A DNA stretch of 64,000 nucleotides from an uncultured Bacilli bacterium (lineage in GTDB: Bacteria > Bacillota_I > Bacilli_A > RF39 > UBA660), in NCBI GenBank assembly GCA_934162125.1, contig CAKPHU010000001.1, forward strand, positions 232,717-296,716, in the 5' to 3' direction. Both the position numbers and the translations under genes were made by a program. The notes under the pieces are model-generated. The model searched no databases. It was given only the letters and a program-made list of their open reading frames with translations, and was not told the origin of the DNA. Positions 17,854 to 26,484 of this stretch are shown here, piece by piece (the stretch's first letter is position 1; every line of letters starts with the position of its first letter).

Positions 17854-17895
17854 ACAAAAAAAGAAAAGTCCTTATTTTTTTTGAACTTTTCTTTA
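17854..17895 (-). terminator. Terminator after the DHH gene
   Basis: Minus-strand stem AAAGAAAAGT/ACTTTTCTTT (one bulge) with an A-rich loop and a T run. It overlaps the stop of the DHH gene and ends about 25 bases before the comEA start, so comEA expression depends on read-through or an unseen promoter. Confidence 0.65.
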
Positions 17896-18969
17896 AACTT
17901 TTACATAAACATGTTTATCTTCATCAGCTTTAGAAGAAGTATCGTGTTCTAAGATTGAACGAACTTGGGATCTTAGACTAGCTTCTACGATAGTAATATC
18001 ATCAGTATTAATTTTGGTAGCAGCACTACGAGGGTTACCTCCGCCATTAAACATTCCCATTATTTTGCCAACATCGACATCACCAAGACTGCGTGCACTG
18101 ATAGAAACTATACCTGGTTTGACATAGCCTGTGGCAAAAGATACATCAACATCATAATCTAATAATTTGTCAGCTACTTTAGCAAGTTCTTCTTTGCGAT
18201 ATATTTCATTGGGATTGGCTCTATTTAAAGAAAAAGCAACACGAGTCTTTTCAAAAAGTCCACGTTCATAGTTTTCAAATAGGGAACCATTATAAACTAA
18301 ATTACTGACCTTCCTGTCTGTTTCAAATTCAGCTAAGAATAATTTATTTACAAACTTAGTACTGGCACCATGAAGAATAAGTTTTTCAGCTGCATCATGA
18401 GTTTCCGATGTAGTATTCTTTTTATATCTTGAAGTATCTAGTCCAATACCTGCCAACATAGCATTGGCAGCAAGTGAACCATAACGAACTTTCATACATT
18501 GGAGAACTTTAGCTATTTGTTCAGAACTACTAGAAATATCTGGATTAATTACAGCTAATGGAGTTTTAATTGTATAAGAATCTGGTTCATGGTGATCAAC
18601 TACAACAATATGTTGGAAGTGTTCTAATTGAGCTTGAACACATACTTGATACTTTTTATTAGCGTCAACAATTACTAGAGAATCTTCTGGTCCAAGAAGG
18701 GCTTTAAATTCTTCTAATCTAATTATCTTAAACTCTTTAGTTCTTTTGTTTTCATCTAAAAGTCTTTTAACACCAGGTTCAAGTTCAAAATCTTCATCAT
18801 CTATTATTATATAGGCTTCTTTACCTAAATCTTCGGCTAGACACGCAACACCCATTGAAGCACCAATAGAGTCAAAGTCTACTCCCATATGTCCTGTTAT
18901 AAAGATCTTTTCAGAACCATTAATAACACTACTTAAGATTAATTTTAAATTTTTTGTAGATGAGCTCAC
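17893..18969 (-). CDS. Soluble DHH/DHHA1 phosphoesterase, GdpP-like (c-di-AMP or nanoRNA)
   Basis: A 358-residue DHH/DHHA1 protein. Motifs: GHMGVDFDSIGA, VIVDANKKY, VVVDHHEPD, GIGLDTSRY and the DHHA1 glycine motif FNGGGNPRSAA. Segments such as ISARSLGDVDVGKIM resemble the C-terminal catalytic half of GdpP, the c-di-AMP phosphodiesterase, more than NrnA. Unlike GdpP there are no transmembrane, PAS or GGDEF domains. GTG start with AAGGAGTG. It has its own strong promoter. c-di-AMP hydrolysis is inference; pGpA or nanoRNA are alternatives. Confidence 0.8.
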   Translation of the reverse strand: MSSSTKNLKLILSSVINGSEKIFITGHMGVDFDSIGASMGVACLAEDLGKEAYIIIDDEDFELEPGVKRLLDENKRTKEFKIIRLEEFKALLGPEDSLVIVDANKKYQVCVQAQLEHFQHIVVVDHHEPDSYTIKTPLAVINPDISSSSEQIAKVLQCMKVRYGSLAANAMLAGIGLDTSRYKKNTTSETHDAAEKLILHGASTKFVNKLFLAEFETDRKVSNLVYNGSLFENYERGLFEKTRVAFSLNRANPNEIYRKEELAKVADKLLDYDVDVSFATGYVKPGIVSISARSLGDVDVGKIMGMFNGGGNPRSAATKINTDDITIVEASLRSQVRSILEHDTSSKADEDKHVYVKV

Positions 18970-18998
18970 TGTTATCCACTCCTTGTGTGTGCCTATTG

Positions 18999-19027
18999 AT
19001 TATACTACATTTTAAAATAAAAGACAA
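18999..19027 (-). promoter_or_regulatory. Promoter of the DHH phosphoesterase gene
   Basis: TTGTCT (19027-19022) and TATAAT (19004-18999) on the minus strand with a 17-base spacer, about 30 bases before the GTG start. Confidence 0.8.
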
Positions 19028-19036
19028 ATTAATTAA

Positions 19037-19069
19037 AAAAAATAAAAAAGCAGTGTTTTTAACACTGCA
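19037..19069 (-). terminator. Terminator after the secreted repeat protein
   Basis: Minus-strand stem GCAGTGTT/AACACTGC with a three-base loop, followed by six T. Confidence 0.88.
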
Positions 19070-19083
19070 TTTTAAAGAACTTG

Positions 19084-20706
19084 TTACTGATTAAGGTTTG
19101 TTTTTTTACTATTAATTAAGATAGTACTAAGTCCTACTATTATTGAAATAAAGATAATAATGTCTAGAACAGCACTGGTTACTGGATTAGTAACTCTCGC
19201 ATAGATAACAGAAACTGTAACGTCCCCTTCAGGCATTATGAAGGAGTCTCCATTTACTTCTATTTCCCTACCTAAACTGTCTTTAACAATAATTTTAGAT
19301 ACCATATAACCAGTCTTTGGAGTAGCTTTAACTTTTATAAGGTCTCCAGGATAAGCATTTTCGGTATTTACTTCAACTGTACCCTTATCGGTTTCTTCTT
19401 TTTTGACATTATAGTCTTTGTAGGTATATTTGTTTGCGATAAGGTATATTGGACATGATTGATCATTTTGCTTTAAAGATATTTCTTTTTTTACTGTACA
19501 AGTTTTAGATTTTCCCATAACGAAATAGCCATTAAAATTACTATTCGAATCATAATTTTCATTTATATTAAAATAGATTGTGGAATTATTCGTTAAATAT
19601 TTTTTAGTCCAGACTAAATTGCCATTTAAGTCATATTTATTAATAATTGCGATTTGATCTGTTTCACTACTATCTATCAAATCTGATGAATTACTAGTTC
19701 CCACAATAATATAACCATCATATGTTTCATCTACTTGTTTACTTGGTAAAGCTGAATAATAGGCATTTCCATTATCTGTTCCATATTGTTGTTCCCAAAC
19801 CTTATTACATTTCAAATCTATTTTGATAATAAATGCAGGTCCCTCGTCAAAAGGAAAAAAATTATTTTTTGACATCTTTTGATCTTGTACTTTTTTTAAA
19901 GACATAAGAGACATAGTTCTTTTTTTTACATTATTTATATTTCCTACTACAATTGCCCCATCAACTTCGCCATTTTTATTTTTACTTGGAACTATTTGAG
20001 CAAAATTATAATTATTTGGCATAGTATATGAACATATTGTATTGGCATCACTATCAATGTTTTCAACTGATTGTAGTAAAATAGCACTACCATTATATTG
20101 ATATCCATAAAAGGTGTTATTTAGAGAAAAAATGGTTGCATCACGACTTAATGATTCATCAAAATTACGTTGCCATACTAATTTTCCATTCATATCAAAT
20201 TTAACCATAACATAACCTGGCTCTATTCCTGTTAAATCTGTTGATGTGGTAAAGCCAATAAAAAGATAGCCATTTTCATTACCTTTTTCATCATATGTAA
20301 TGGTTATGGGTTCTAATCCATCTTCCTTATTACCACCCCATTGAGCTTTCCATAAAATATTGCCATTTGCATCAACTTTATAAATGTACATGTCAGCGGA
20401 ACCTTTAACAGTTAACCCATAATCGTTGTCTGGAGTAATATATTTACCATCTATATCACTCACATCAATTTCTTTTTGCCATATAATTTTATTATTTAAA
20501 CCATATTTAGTCACAATACCATCATTGATAATCAAGTGTCCATCTGCTTTATTATTATCATCATAACTAGTTATAGCAAATGTATTGTCATCTAAATAAT
20601 TAACTTCAAATTTATCTTCATTAGTTAATTCCACTTCTAGTCCATACACTCCTAATGGCATTAATAAAAGACTTAAAAATAAAATTAAAACTAATTTTTT
20701 CTTCAT
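19084..20706 (-). CDS. Secreted beta-propeller-like protein with C-terminal membrane anchor
   Basis: A 540-residue exported protein. Signal peptide about 1-22 (LVLILFLSLLLMPLGVYG). Repeated units of the type GYLFIGFTTSTD / GKLVWQRNF / GNLVWTKKY recur about every 50-60 residues, typical of beta-propeller-like repeats reporting Trp-rich blades. A divergent InlB-B-type repeat (DKGTVEVNTENAYPGDLIKV) follows, then a C-terminal transmembrane helix and short basic tail. Start is ATG at 20706 with AGGAAGTG upstream; an upstream in-frame start at 20760 lacks a signal-peptide context. Likely displayed on the cell surface; ligand unknown. Confidence 0.75.
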   Translation of the reverse strand: MKKKLVLILFLSLLLMPLGVYGLEVELTNEDKFEVNYLDDNTFAITSYDDNNKADGHLIINDGIVTKYGLNNKIIWQKEIDVSDIDGKYITPDNDYGLTVKGSADMYIYKVDANGNILWKAQWGGNKEDGLEPITITYDEKGNENGYLFIGFTTSTDLTGIEPGYVMVKFDMNGKLVWQRNFDESLSRDATIFSLNNTFYGYQYNGSAILLQSVENIDSDANTICSYTMPNNYNFAQIVPSKNKNGEVDGAIVVGNINNVKKRTMSLMSLKKVQDQKMSKNNFFPFDEGPAFIIKIDLKCNKVWEQQYGTDNGNAYYSALPSKQVDETYDGYIIVGTSNSSDLIDSSETDQIAIINKYDLNGNLVWTKKYLTNNSTIYFNINENYDSNSNFNGYFVMGKSKTCTVKKEISLKQNDQSCPIYLIANKYTYKDYNVKKEETDKGTVEVNTENAYPGDLIKVKATPKTGYMVSKIIVKDSLGREIEVNGDSFIMPEGDVTVSVIYARVTNPVTSAVLDIIIFISIIVGLSTILINSKKTNLNQ

Positions 20707-20770
20707 ATGTACACTTCCTATTCTTGGAATTATTATAACATCTACTGAACATTTTTCCAATTAAAAATAT

Positions 20771-21352
20771 TTACCTTAATGATAAATATTCTTTTTCTAT
20801 TTCTGAATCAATTTCTTTTATTAGTTCATCAGTAATATATTTAGGTTCTTCATTAGGATATGTTTTAGATAAGAACTGTTCTTTAAAAAGAGTTAGATCT
20901 TTAGCAGAAATATTTCTAATATCATAAGAAGGTGTTTCTTCTAACTTAGACTTTATTTCTTTAAAGAACTTAGACTCTTTTAGATTATGAGCATAATAGT
21001 CCATATCTAATAAGTATCTTTGATGAGAATCTTTTTCTATTATTTTAGAAGTTACTGGTAAATAGAACTTTTCATCGACTATGATATCGGTATAAATATG
21101 AAGATAATAGCCAATTAAGAAGTTCTTAGGATAAGTAGATGTTTCTTTATAAAACCTCTTGATATTGTCTTTCCATATAGATAAATCACTATCACGTAGA
21201 TGAGAGGTCCAACGCATTTCTTTAGGGGCAAAACCATGTAAGTTTGGAGTGTCTGGAGCAAGAATTCCTAAATAGAAATCACTTGTATCGAGTTCTGGAT
21301 ATTTTCTAGCTAAATCATAAGCTATCTTTTCATGAATCATTGGTGTTGGCAT
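20771..21352 (-). CDS. Zinc-dependent phospholipase C-like protein
   Basis: A 193-residue protein without signal peptide starting MPTPMIHEKIAYDLA. It has the His/Asp pattern of the PLC-like zinc family: MIHEKIA, FYLGILAPDTPNLHG, SHLRD, GYYLHIYTDII and YYAHNL. The family includes clostridial alpha-toxin, but short cytoplasmic members like this one have no assigned substrate. It overlaps the end of the SEDS gene by 16 bases, so the two are probably translated together. Confidence 0.7.
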   Translation of the reverse strand: MPTPMIHEKIAYDLARKYPELDTSDFYLGILAPDTPNLHGFAPKEMRWTSHLRDSDLSIWKDNIKRFYKETSTYPKNFLIGYYLHIYTDIIVDEKFYLPVTSKIIEKDSHQRYLLDMDYYAHNLKESKFFKEIKSKLEETPSYDIRNISAKDLTLFKEQFLSKTYPNEEPKYITDELIKEIDSEIEKEYLSLR

Positions 21353-22488
21353 TTTAACTCTTTCTCCTTCATAATTCCATTTTCAACGCTTACTTTTTGA
21401 ACTATTGATAAAGCAGCAATTAAACAGATTGTAAAACTACCACCATATGAGATAAATGGTAATGGTACACCAGTCATTGGCATTAGACCCATTATTCCCA
21501 TTAGATTAATTACAATATGGAGGAATATATAGAAAGCTATTCCATAACACATTGTGGCTCCTCTATTTGTTCTACTACTTTTACCAATTAAAAGGATTCG
21601 ATAGAGAACAAACATGTAAGCCAGTAATAATAGAACACCTGCAACTACTCCTAGCTCTTCAACTACTATCGCAAATATGAAATCTGTATAGGGTTCAGGT
21701 AAGTACAAATACTTTTGAGTAGAATTACCTAGACCTACTCCAAACATACCACCATTATTAATAGCTATGTAACAGTTGCAGACTTGATTTCCAGTGGTTA
21801 ATAATTTATCACATGGTTTAGTAAAATCAAAACGTTCTAATTGTCTTTCTTGGAGAAGATCCTTACCATTATAGACGAAAACTAAAGCGGCAAAGATACC
21901 AAGTCCTAGAACAGTAAAAGTTATTTTCTTTTTAATTGTTTTATCGATAGGAACAGCTAAGAAAATAGCAGCTACAATCAATAAGAAAATAATTGTAGTT
22001 CCAAGGTCTGGTTGAAGAAAGATTAGAAATGCAATAATACCACAGATAGCTATTGGGAAAAGACTTGTTGTATACTTATCCAATTTATCTTTGAACTTTT
22101 CATAGAAACATGATAACCAGACTATAGCAATGACTTTAATAAACTCAGATGGTTGAAGAGTAAATTTACCTATTTGGAACCAGCTTTGAGCTTTATTTTT
22201 AGGCTTTATAAAAATTAAAAGAATTACTAAGCTGATAGAAAAACCTATTAATAAGATCCAGGAGAGCACTCCATAATCTTTAGTAGAAATACCCATCATA
22301 ACTAAAAATAAGAAAAAACCAGCTAATAAGAAAAGAGCTTGCTTAATAAAATAAGAATAAGGACTAGCGGCATACGACATATAAGCTACTACGTTTGAAG
22401 CTGAAAAAACCATAATAAGACCGAAAATAAATAATAAAATTGAAATTATTAGTAATGGTTTATCTATATATCTAATAGTTTTCTTCAT
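21337..22488 (-). CDS. SEDS glycosyltransferase FtsW/SpoVE type
   Basis: A 383-residue ten-helix SEDS protein that polymerises peptidoglycan from lipid II with a class B PBP. Hallmarks are FSASNVVAYM near the N-terminus, LQPSEFIKVIAIVWLS, FLQPDLGTTIIF and the C-terminal GVPLPFISYGGSF. A second SEDS protein, more RodA-like, lies at 59502-60629. The FtsW or SpoVE assignment cannot be separated here; the sporulation-type small gene divergently upstream is only suggestive. Confidence 0.9.
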   Translation of the reverse strand: MKKTIRYIDKPLLIISILLFIFGLIMVFSASNVVAYMSYAASPYSYFIKQALFLLAGFFLFLVMMGISTKDYGVLSWILLIGFSISLVILLIFIKPKNKAQSWFQIGKFTLQPSEFIKVIAIVWLSCFYEKFKDKLDKYTTSLFPIAICGIIAFLIFLQPDLGTTIIFLLIVAAIFLAVPIDKTIKKKITFTVLGLGIFAALVFVYNGKDLLQERQLERFDFTKPCDKLLTTGNQVCNCYIAINNGGMFGVGLGNSTQKYLYLPEPYTDFIFAIVVEELGVVAGVLLLLAYMFVLYRILLIGKSSRTNRGATMCYGIAFYIFLHIVINLMGIMGLMPMTGVPLPFISYGGSFTICLIAALSIVQKVSVENGIMKEKELKCQHQ

Positions 22489-22579
22489 TTACGTCACTCC
22501 ATATTTTTCTATATAACATAAATATAACATATTTTTGAAGTTATTTCCTAACTAAATAATATAAGGGCCTCTTTTATTA

Positions 22580-22606
22580 ACAATTTTTGTCAATTTACAT
22601 ATTTTA
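22580..22606 (+). promoter_or_regulatory. Candidate sigma-K-type promoter for the YjcZ-like gene
   Basis: AC (22580-22581), 16 bases, CATATTTTA (22598-22606) fits the mother-cell sigma-K pattern AC-N16/17-CATANNNTA. A sigma-A-like TTGTCA (22587-22592) with TAGATT 17 bases on overlaps it, so the assignment is tentative. Confidence 0.4.
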
Positions 22607-22634
22607 TAGTAGATTATGAAAAGGAGGCATTTTT

Positions 22635-22793
22635 ATGTATTATTATGGTGGAGCTTCTAATGGGTGCTCTTCATGCAGTCCTACTTATTACCCTACTTCT
22701 TATTGTGGAAATAATAATAATTCAACTTATGCAATTATTTTAGTATTATTTATTTTATTAGTTATTGTTATTGGTACTCGCTTTACTGCTTAG
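22635..22793 (+). CDS. YjcZ-family sporulation-type small membrane protein
   Basis: A 52-residue protein: a Tyr/Gly/Ser/Cys-rich head (MYYYGGASNGCSSC) followed by one hydrophobic helix, STYAIILVLFILLVIVIG. The helix matches the YjcZ/SscA pattern (FALIVVLFILLIIVG) of tiny spore-associated proteins. AAGGAGG stands eight bases before the ATG and a hairpin terminator follows the stop, so it is a genuine monocistronic gene. It is divergent to the SEDS gene. Family members sit in the spore or coat; exact role unknown. Confidence 0.75.
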   Translation: MYYYGGASNGCSSCSPTYYPTSYCGNNNNSTYAIILVLFILLVIVIGTRFTA

Positions 22794-22803
22794 TTTTAAA
22801 GAG

Positions 22804-22832
22804 ACGTATAAGGCAACTTATACGTTTTAATT
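22804..22832 (+). terminator. Terminator after the YjcZ-like gene
   Basis: Perfect nine-base stem ACGTATAAG/CTTATACGT with a GCAA loop followed by TTTTAATTT. Confidence 0.8.
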
Positions 22833-22860
22833 TGTACTTTTTTTGAATATGTGTTATAAT
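22832..22860 (+). promoter_or_regulatory. Promoter of def
   Basis: TTGTAC (22832-22837), 17-base spacer, TATAAT (22855-22860), with TG one base upstream of the -10. Confidence 0.75.
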
Positions 22861-22918
22861 ATGACTGCTTTGCAAAGAGAGCTTTTTTTGATAAAATAGT
22901 TATATTGAGGTGGTACTA

Positions 22919-23467
22919 GTGTTAAAAACAAAAGATATATTAGATGAAAAAGATAAACGTTTAAGAATGACTAGTAAGGAAGTTAGCTTTCCACTAGATA
23001 AAAAAGATAAAGATTTAATTGATACAATGATTACATATTTAAGAGATAGTCAAATTGAAGAGTTATCTGAAAAATATGATTTGCGTCCGGGAATGGGAAT
23101 GGCTGCTATTCAATTAGGAGTTCCTAAAAGATATTTTGTAGTTGTGGAAGAAACTGAACCTGGAGAGTTTGATACTTATATTTTAATTAATCCAAAAATC
23201 ATTAGTAATTCAGTTGAAAAGATTTATGTAGAGAATGGTGAAGGATGTTTAAGTGTTAATAGACCGGTTGAGGGAATTGTTCCTAGATATGCAAGAGTTA
23301 CAATGGAAGCATACGACTTAGAAGGAAGAAAAATTCATGTTAGAGCAAGAGAAGAACTTGCAATTGCAATGCAACATGAACTAGATCATTTAAATGGAAT
23401 TATGTTTACAGATCATATTGATCCTAGAAATCCATATAAAGGAAAAGACCAGATGAGAGCCATCTAG
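22919..23467 (+). CDS. def: Peptide deformylase
   Basis: A 182-residue enzyme that removes the formyl group from nascent proteins. The three deformylase motifs are present: GMGMAAIQLG, EGCLSV and QHELDHLNG, giving the Cys and two His metal ligands. Translation starts at GTG 22919 with GAGGTGG five bases upstream; an in-frame GTG at 22910 lies inside the ribosome site. The gene converges on smc. Confidence 0.95.
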   Translation: MLKTKDILDEKDKRLRMTSKEVSFPLDKKDKDLIDTMITYLRDSQIEELSEKYDLRPGMGMAAIQLGVPKRYFVVVEETEPGEFDTYILINPKIISNSVEKIYVENGEGCLSVNRPVEGIVPRYARVTMEAYDLEGRKIHVRAREELAIAMQHELDHLNGIMFTDHIDPRNPYKGKDQMRAI

Positions 23468-23477
23468 TCTTTTTTTA
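23447..23477 (+). terminator. Terminator of def
   Basis: Stem GAC-AGATG/CATCT-GTC with single bulged bases overlaps the last codons and stop of def and is followed by seven T. Confidence 0.65.
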
Positions 23478-26429
23478 TACCACTTCCATGCGATCTTCCA
23501 ATTTAACACTTACTAATTTTGAAACACCTGATTCTTGCATCGTAATACCATATAAAGTATTGGCATATTCCATAGTCTTCTTTTTATGGGTAATGATTAA
23601 GAATTGGGTTTTGTTTTTATAATGATTTAGATATTTACCAAAGCCTTCGACATTTGCTTCGTCAAGGGCTGCTTCTACTTCATCAAATAAGCAGAATGGA
23701 ACACTTCGAACATTTAGAATGGCAAATAGTAATGAAATAGCTGTCAAGGTCTTTTCTCCGCCAGATAGAAGTGTTATTGTTGTTACTTTTTTACCAGGAG
23801 GAGAAGCAACTATTTCAACACCTGTTGTTAGCATATTAGTTGGATCTGTTAGTTTTAAATCAGCACTTCCACCATTAAATAGTTCTTTGAAGACACGTTG
23901 GAATTCAATACGAACTTTTTCAAAAGTAGTAGCAAATTCTTCTTTCATTACTTCATCCATTTCATTCATAATTTCAAGAAGAGTACTTTCAGCTTGTTTT
24001 AAGTCTTCTCTTTGATTTGTTAAGAACTCATAACGAGTATTTACTCTTTCATAGTCTTCAATAGCAGCAAGATTTACCATACCAATGCGTTTAATATTGG
24101 CTTTGTAACGATTAACTTTATTACGAGCTTCTTCTGGTTCGATGTCCAAATGGTAATTAGTTTTAGCTTTTTCATAAGTTAATTCATATTCTTCACTTAA
24201 AGTTCTTAACATAGTATCTATTCTAACATCTAATCTATTAATATTTATTTCCAGATTTTGTGATGATTTTTCTAGATTACGTAGTGTTGTATTTTGAACT
24301 TTAAGAGAAGCATTTTTCTCTTCTATTAAGGCTTTTAGTTCAGCAATTTCTTTATTAATACTATTAAGTTTGATTTGAAGAGTCTCTTTTAAAGATGACT
24401 TTTCATGGAATAAAGAAATTAGTTCTTGTTCTTTAGCATCTAGAGAATTATTACTAATTGAAGTTAGGCTATCTAGTTCTTTATTTATTTCAAGTAATTT
24501 ATCATTTGTTTCTTTTAATAGAGCTAGCTTGTTAGTAATAGCTGTTTCAATAGTAGTTTTAATTTTAGTCTCTTCATAATTGTCTTTTTCTTTTTTATTT
24601 ATTTCGGCAATCAAATTAGCTAGTTCATTTGATATACGTTCTTGTTCTGACAAAAGAGATTGTTCTGTTTCTTCGGCGTATTTTAATTGTTGTTTGGTCA
24701 TGATGATACTGGTTGCTTTATAAATAGAACCACCAGTCATGGAACCACCAACGTTGATAATGTCTCCATCTAGAGTAATCATTTTATAACGAGCATTTAT
24801 TCTTTTACTTAAAAGTGTCGCACTATCTAAGTCTTTAATTATTAAAACTGTACCAAATTGGTTTTCAATAATATTTTTATAACGGGCATTATAAGTAAGT
24901 AAATCACTTAAGACACCAATGTATGAAGGATCATTTTTAATAAGTGATAATGTTTCACTATCTACGTAACGACTTTTAATAACACTTAATGGGAAGAATG
25001 TTGCTCTTCCTAAATGGTTCTCTTTTAAGTAGTTAATGGCCTCTTTGGCAGAGGAATCATCAGTCGTGATTATAAAGTGTTTGTTCGCAGATAAGGCGAT
25101 GTTTAAGGCTTTTAGATAAATATCATCAGTACTTACAATGTTTCCAATAGTGTTATGAAGACCAGTTAAGGAAGGCGTTCTTAGAAGTGTTCTTACACTA
25201 TTTGGAATATCTCCACCCTGTTCTATTTCTGTTTTTAGAGAACTAATTTTATGTCTAGTAGATATTAGTTCTTGATCATTTTTAGAATATGAATTATCAA
25301 GTAGAGTTTTCTTATTTTTTAATGTTAAAATTTCTTTATCAATTAAGGATAAAACATTATTTTGTTTTGTTAGAGTTTCCTTGATAGTATTTATTTCTGT
25401 GGTACCAACGGCAATATCTCTTTCTAAGTGTGCTTTATTATCTAAAATGGTACGCATTTCTTCTTTAAGTTCATTTTCTTCTTTAGTAGTTTTACTACGT
25501 TCTTTTAAAAGAAGACGATCACCATTAATTTTTTCTACTTCGGCAGTTACTTTTAAAAGTTCATCATTCAAAGTAGCTTTTTCTTTTTCTAGTTTTTCTA
25601 GGCGATAACTATCTTCAAGTGTTTTAGTGTCCTCAGTAGTAGCTTTACTTGTTAAAGTTACAATTTCTTTTTCGATATTTTCTTTTTCTTTTTTTGATAT
25701 TTCTAATTCGTGATTTAAGTTTTCGATATCATAGGCTAAAAGAGCCACTTCATAATTATCTAGACCTTTTTTATTTTCTAGATACTCTTTAGCTTTAGCA
25801 CTTTGTTCTTTTAAGGGACCTACTTGAGTTTCTAATTCATCAATAATATCATTGACACGATAAATATTATTATGAGTTCGATCTAGTTTTCTTAGAGCTT
25901 CTTCTTTTCTCTTTTTGTATTTTAAAATACCTGCTGCCTCTTCAAAAATAACTCGACGATCATAAGGAGAATTACTTAGTATTTTATCTACTTCTCCCTG
26001 AGAAATGATATTGAATGATTCTTTACCAATACCTGTGTCTAATAAAAGATTACTAACATCCTTTAGACGACATCTTTCTCCATTTAAAAAATATTCATTT
26101 TCGCCGTTACGATAGACTTTTCTTTTGATAGATATTTCTGTATAAGGAATATTTATATAATGGTCACTGTTGTCAAAAACTAGTTCAACACTAGCAACAT
26201 TTAAGGGATTACGACTTTTACAACCTGAAAATATAACATCAGTCATAGAGCCATCACCACGAAGGGACTTTACTGATTGTTCTCCTAATACCCATCTTAC
26301 AGCATCTACTACATTACTTTTACCAGAGCCATTAGGACCAACTATACATGTGGTTTTATCATCTAATTTGATGTCAATACGATCAGCAAATGACTTGAAT
26401 CCAGTTGTGACTATTTCCTTTAAATACAT
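23475..26429 (-). CDS. smc: Chromosome segregation ATPase SMC with shortened arms
   Basis: A 984-residue SMC that with ScpA/B loads on and organises the chromosome. The N-terminal head has Walker A GPNGSGKSNVVDAVRW, the hinge spans about residues 405-570 (TGLHNTIGNIV to GGSMTGGS), and the C-terminal head has the LSGGEKTLTAISLLFA signature (near 890) and Walker B FCLFDEVEAALDEAN. Typical bacterial SMCs have about 1180 residues. Both coiled-coil arms are about 90-100 residues shorter than in Bacillus, so pairing can be kept. No rnc or ftsY neighbour is present. Confidence 0.95.
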   Translation of the reverse strand: MYLKEIVTTGFKSFADRIDIKLDDKTTCIVGPNGSGKSNVVDAVRWVLGEQSVKSLRGDGSMTDVIFSGCKSRNPLNVASVELVFDNSDHYINIPYTEISIKRKVYRNGENEYFLNGERCRLKDVSNLLLDTGIGKESFNIISQGEVDKILSNSPYDRRVIFEEAAGILKYKKRKEEALRKLDRTHNNIYRVNDIIDELETQVGPLKEQSAKAKEYLENKKGLDNYEVALLAYDIENLNHELEISKKEKENIEKEIVTLTSKATTEDTKTLEDSYRLEKLEKEKATLNDELLKVTAEVEKINGDRLLLKERSKTTKEENELKEEMRTILDNKAHLERDIAVGTTEINTIKETLTKQNNVLSLIDKEILTLKNKKTLLDNSYSKNDQELISTRHKISSLKTEIEQGGDIPNSVRTLLRTPSLTGLHNTIGNIVSTDDIYLKALNIALSANKHFIITTDDSSAKEAINYLKENHLGRATFFPLSVIKSRYVDSETLSLIKNDPSYIGVLSDLLTYNARYKNIIENQFGTVLIIKDLDSATLLSKRINARYKMITLDGDIINVGGSMTGGSIYKATSIIMTKQQLKYAEETEQSLLSEQERISNELANLIAEINKKEKDNYEETKIKTTIETAITNKLALLKETNDKLLEINKELDSLTSISNNSLDAKEQELISLFHEKSSLKETLQIKLNSINKEIAELKALIEEKNASLKVQNTTLRNLEKSSQNLEININRLDVRIDTMLRTLSEEYELTYEKAKTNYHLDIEPEEARNKVNRYKANIKRIGMVNLAAIEDYERVNTRYEFLTNQREDLKQAESTLLEIMNEMDEVMKEEFATTFEKVRIEFQRVFKELFNGGSADLKLTDPTNMLTTGVEIVASPPGKKVTTITLLSGGEKTLTAISLLFAILNVRSVPFCLFDEVEAALDEANVEGFGKYLNHYKNKTQFLIITHKKKTMEYANTLYGITMQESGVSKLVSVKLEDRMEVV

Positions 26430-26484
26430 ACACTTTCACCTTATGTAATTATACTATAAAATGAAAAGTTAAACAAGGATTACT

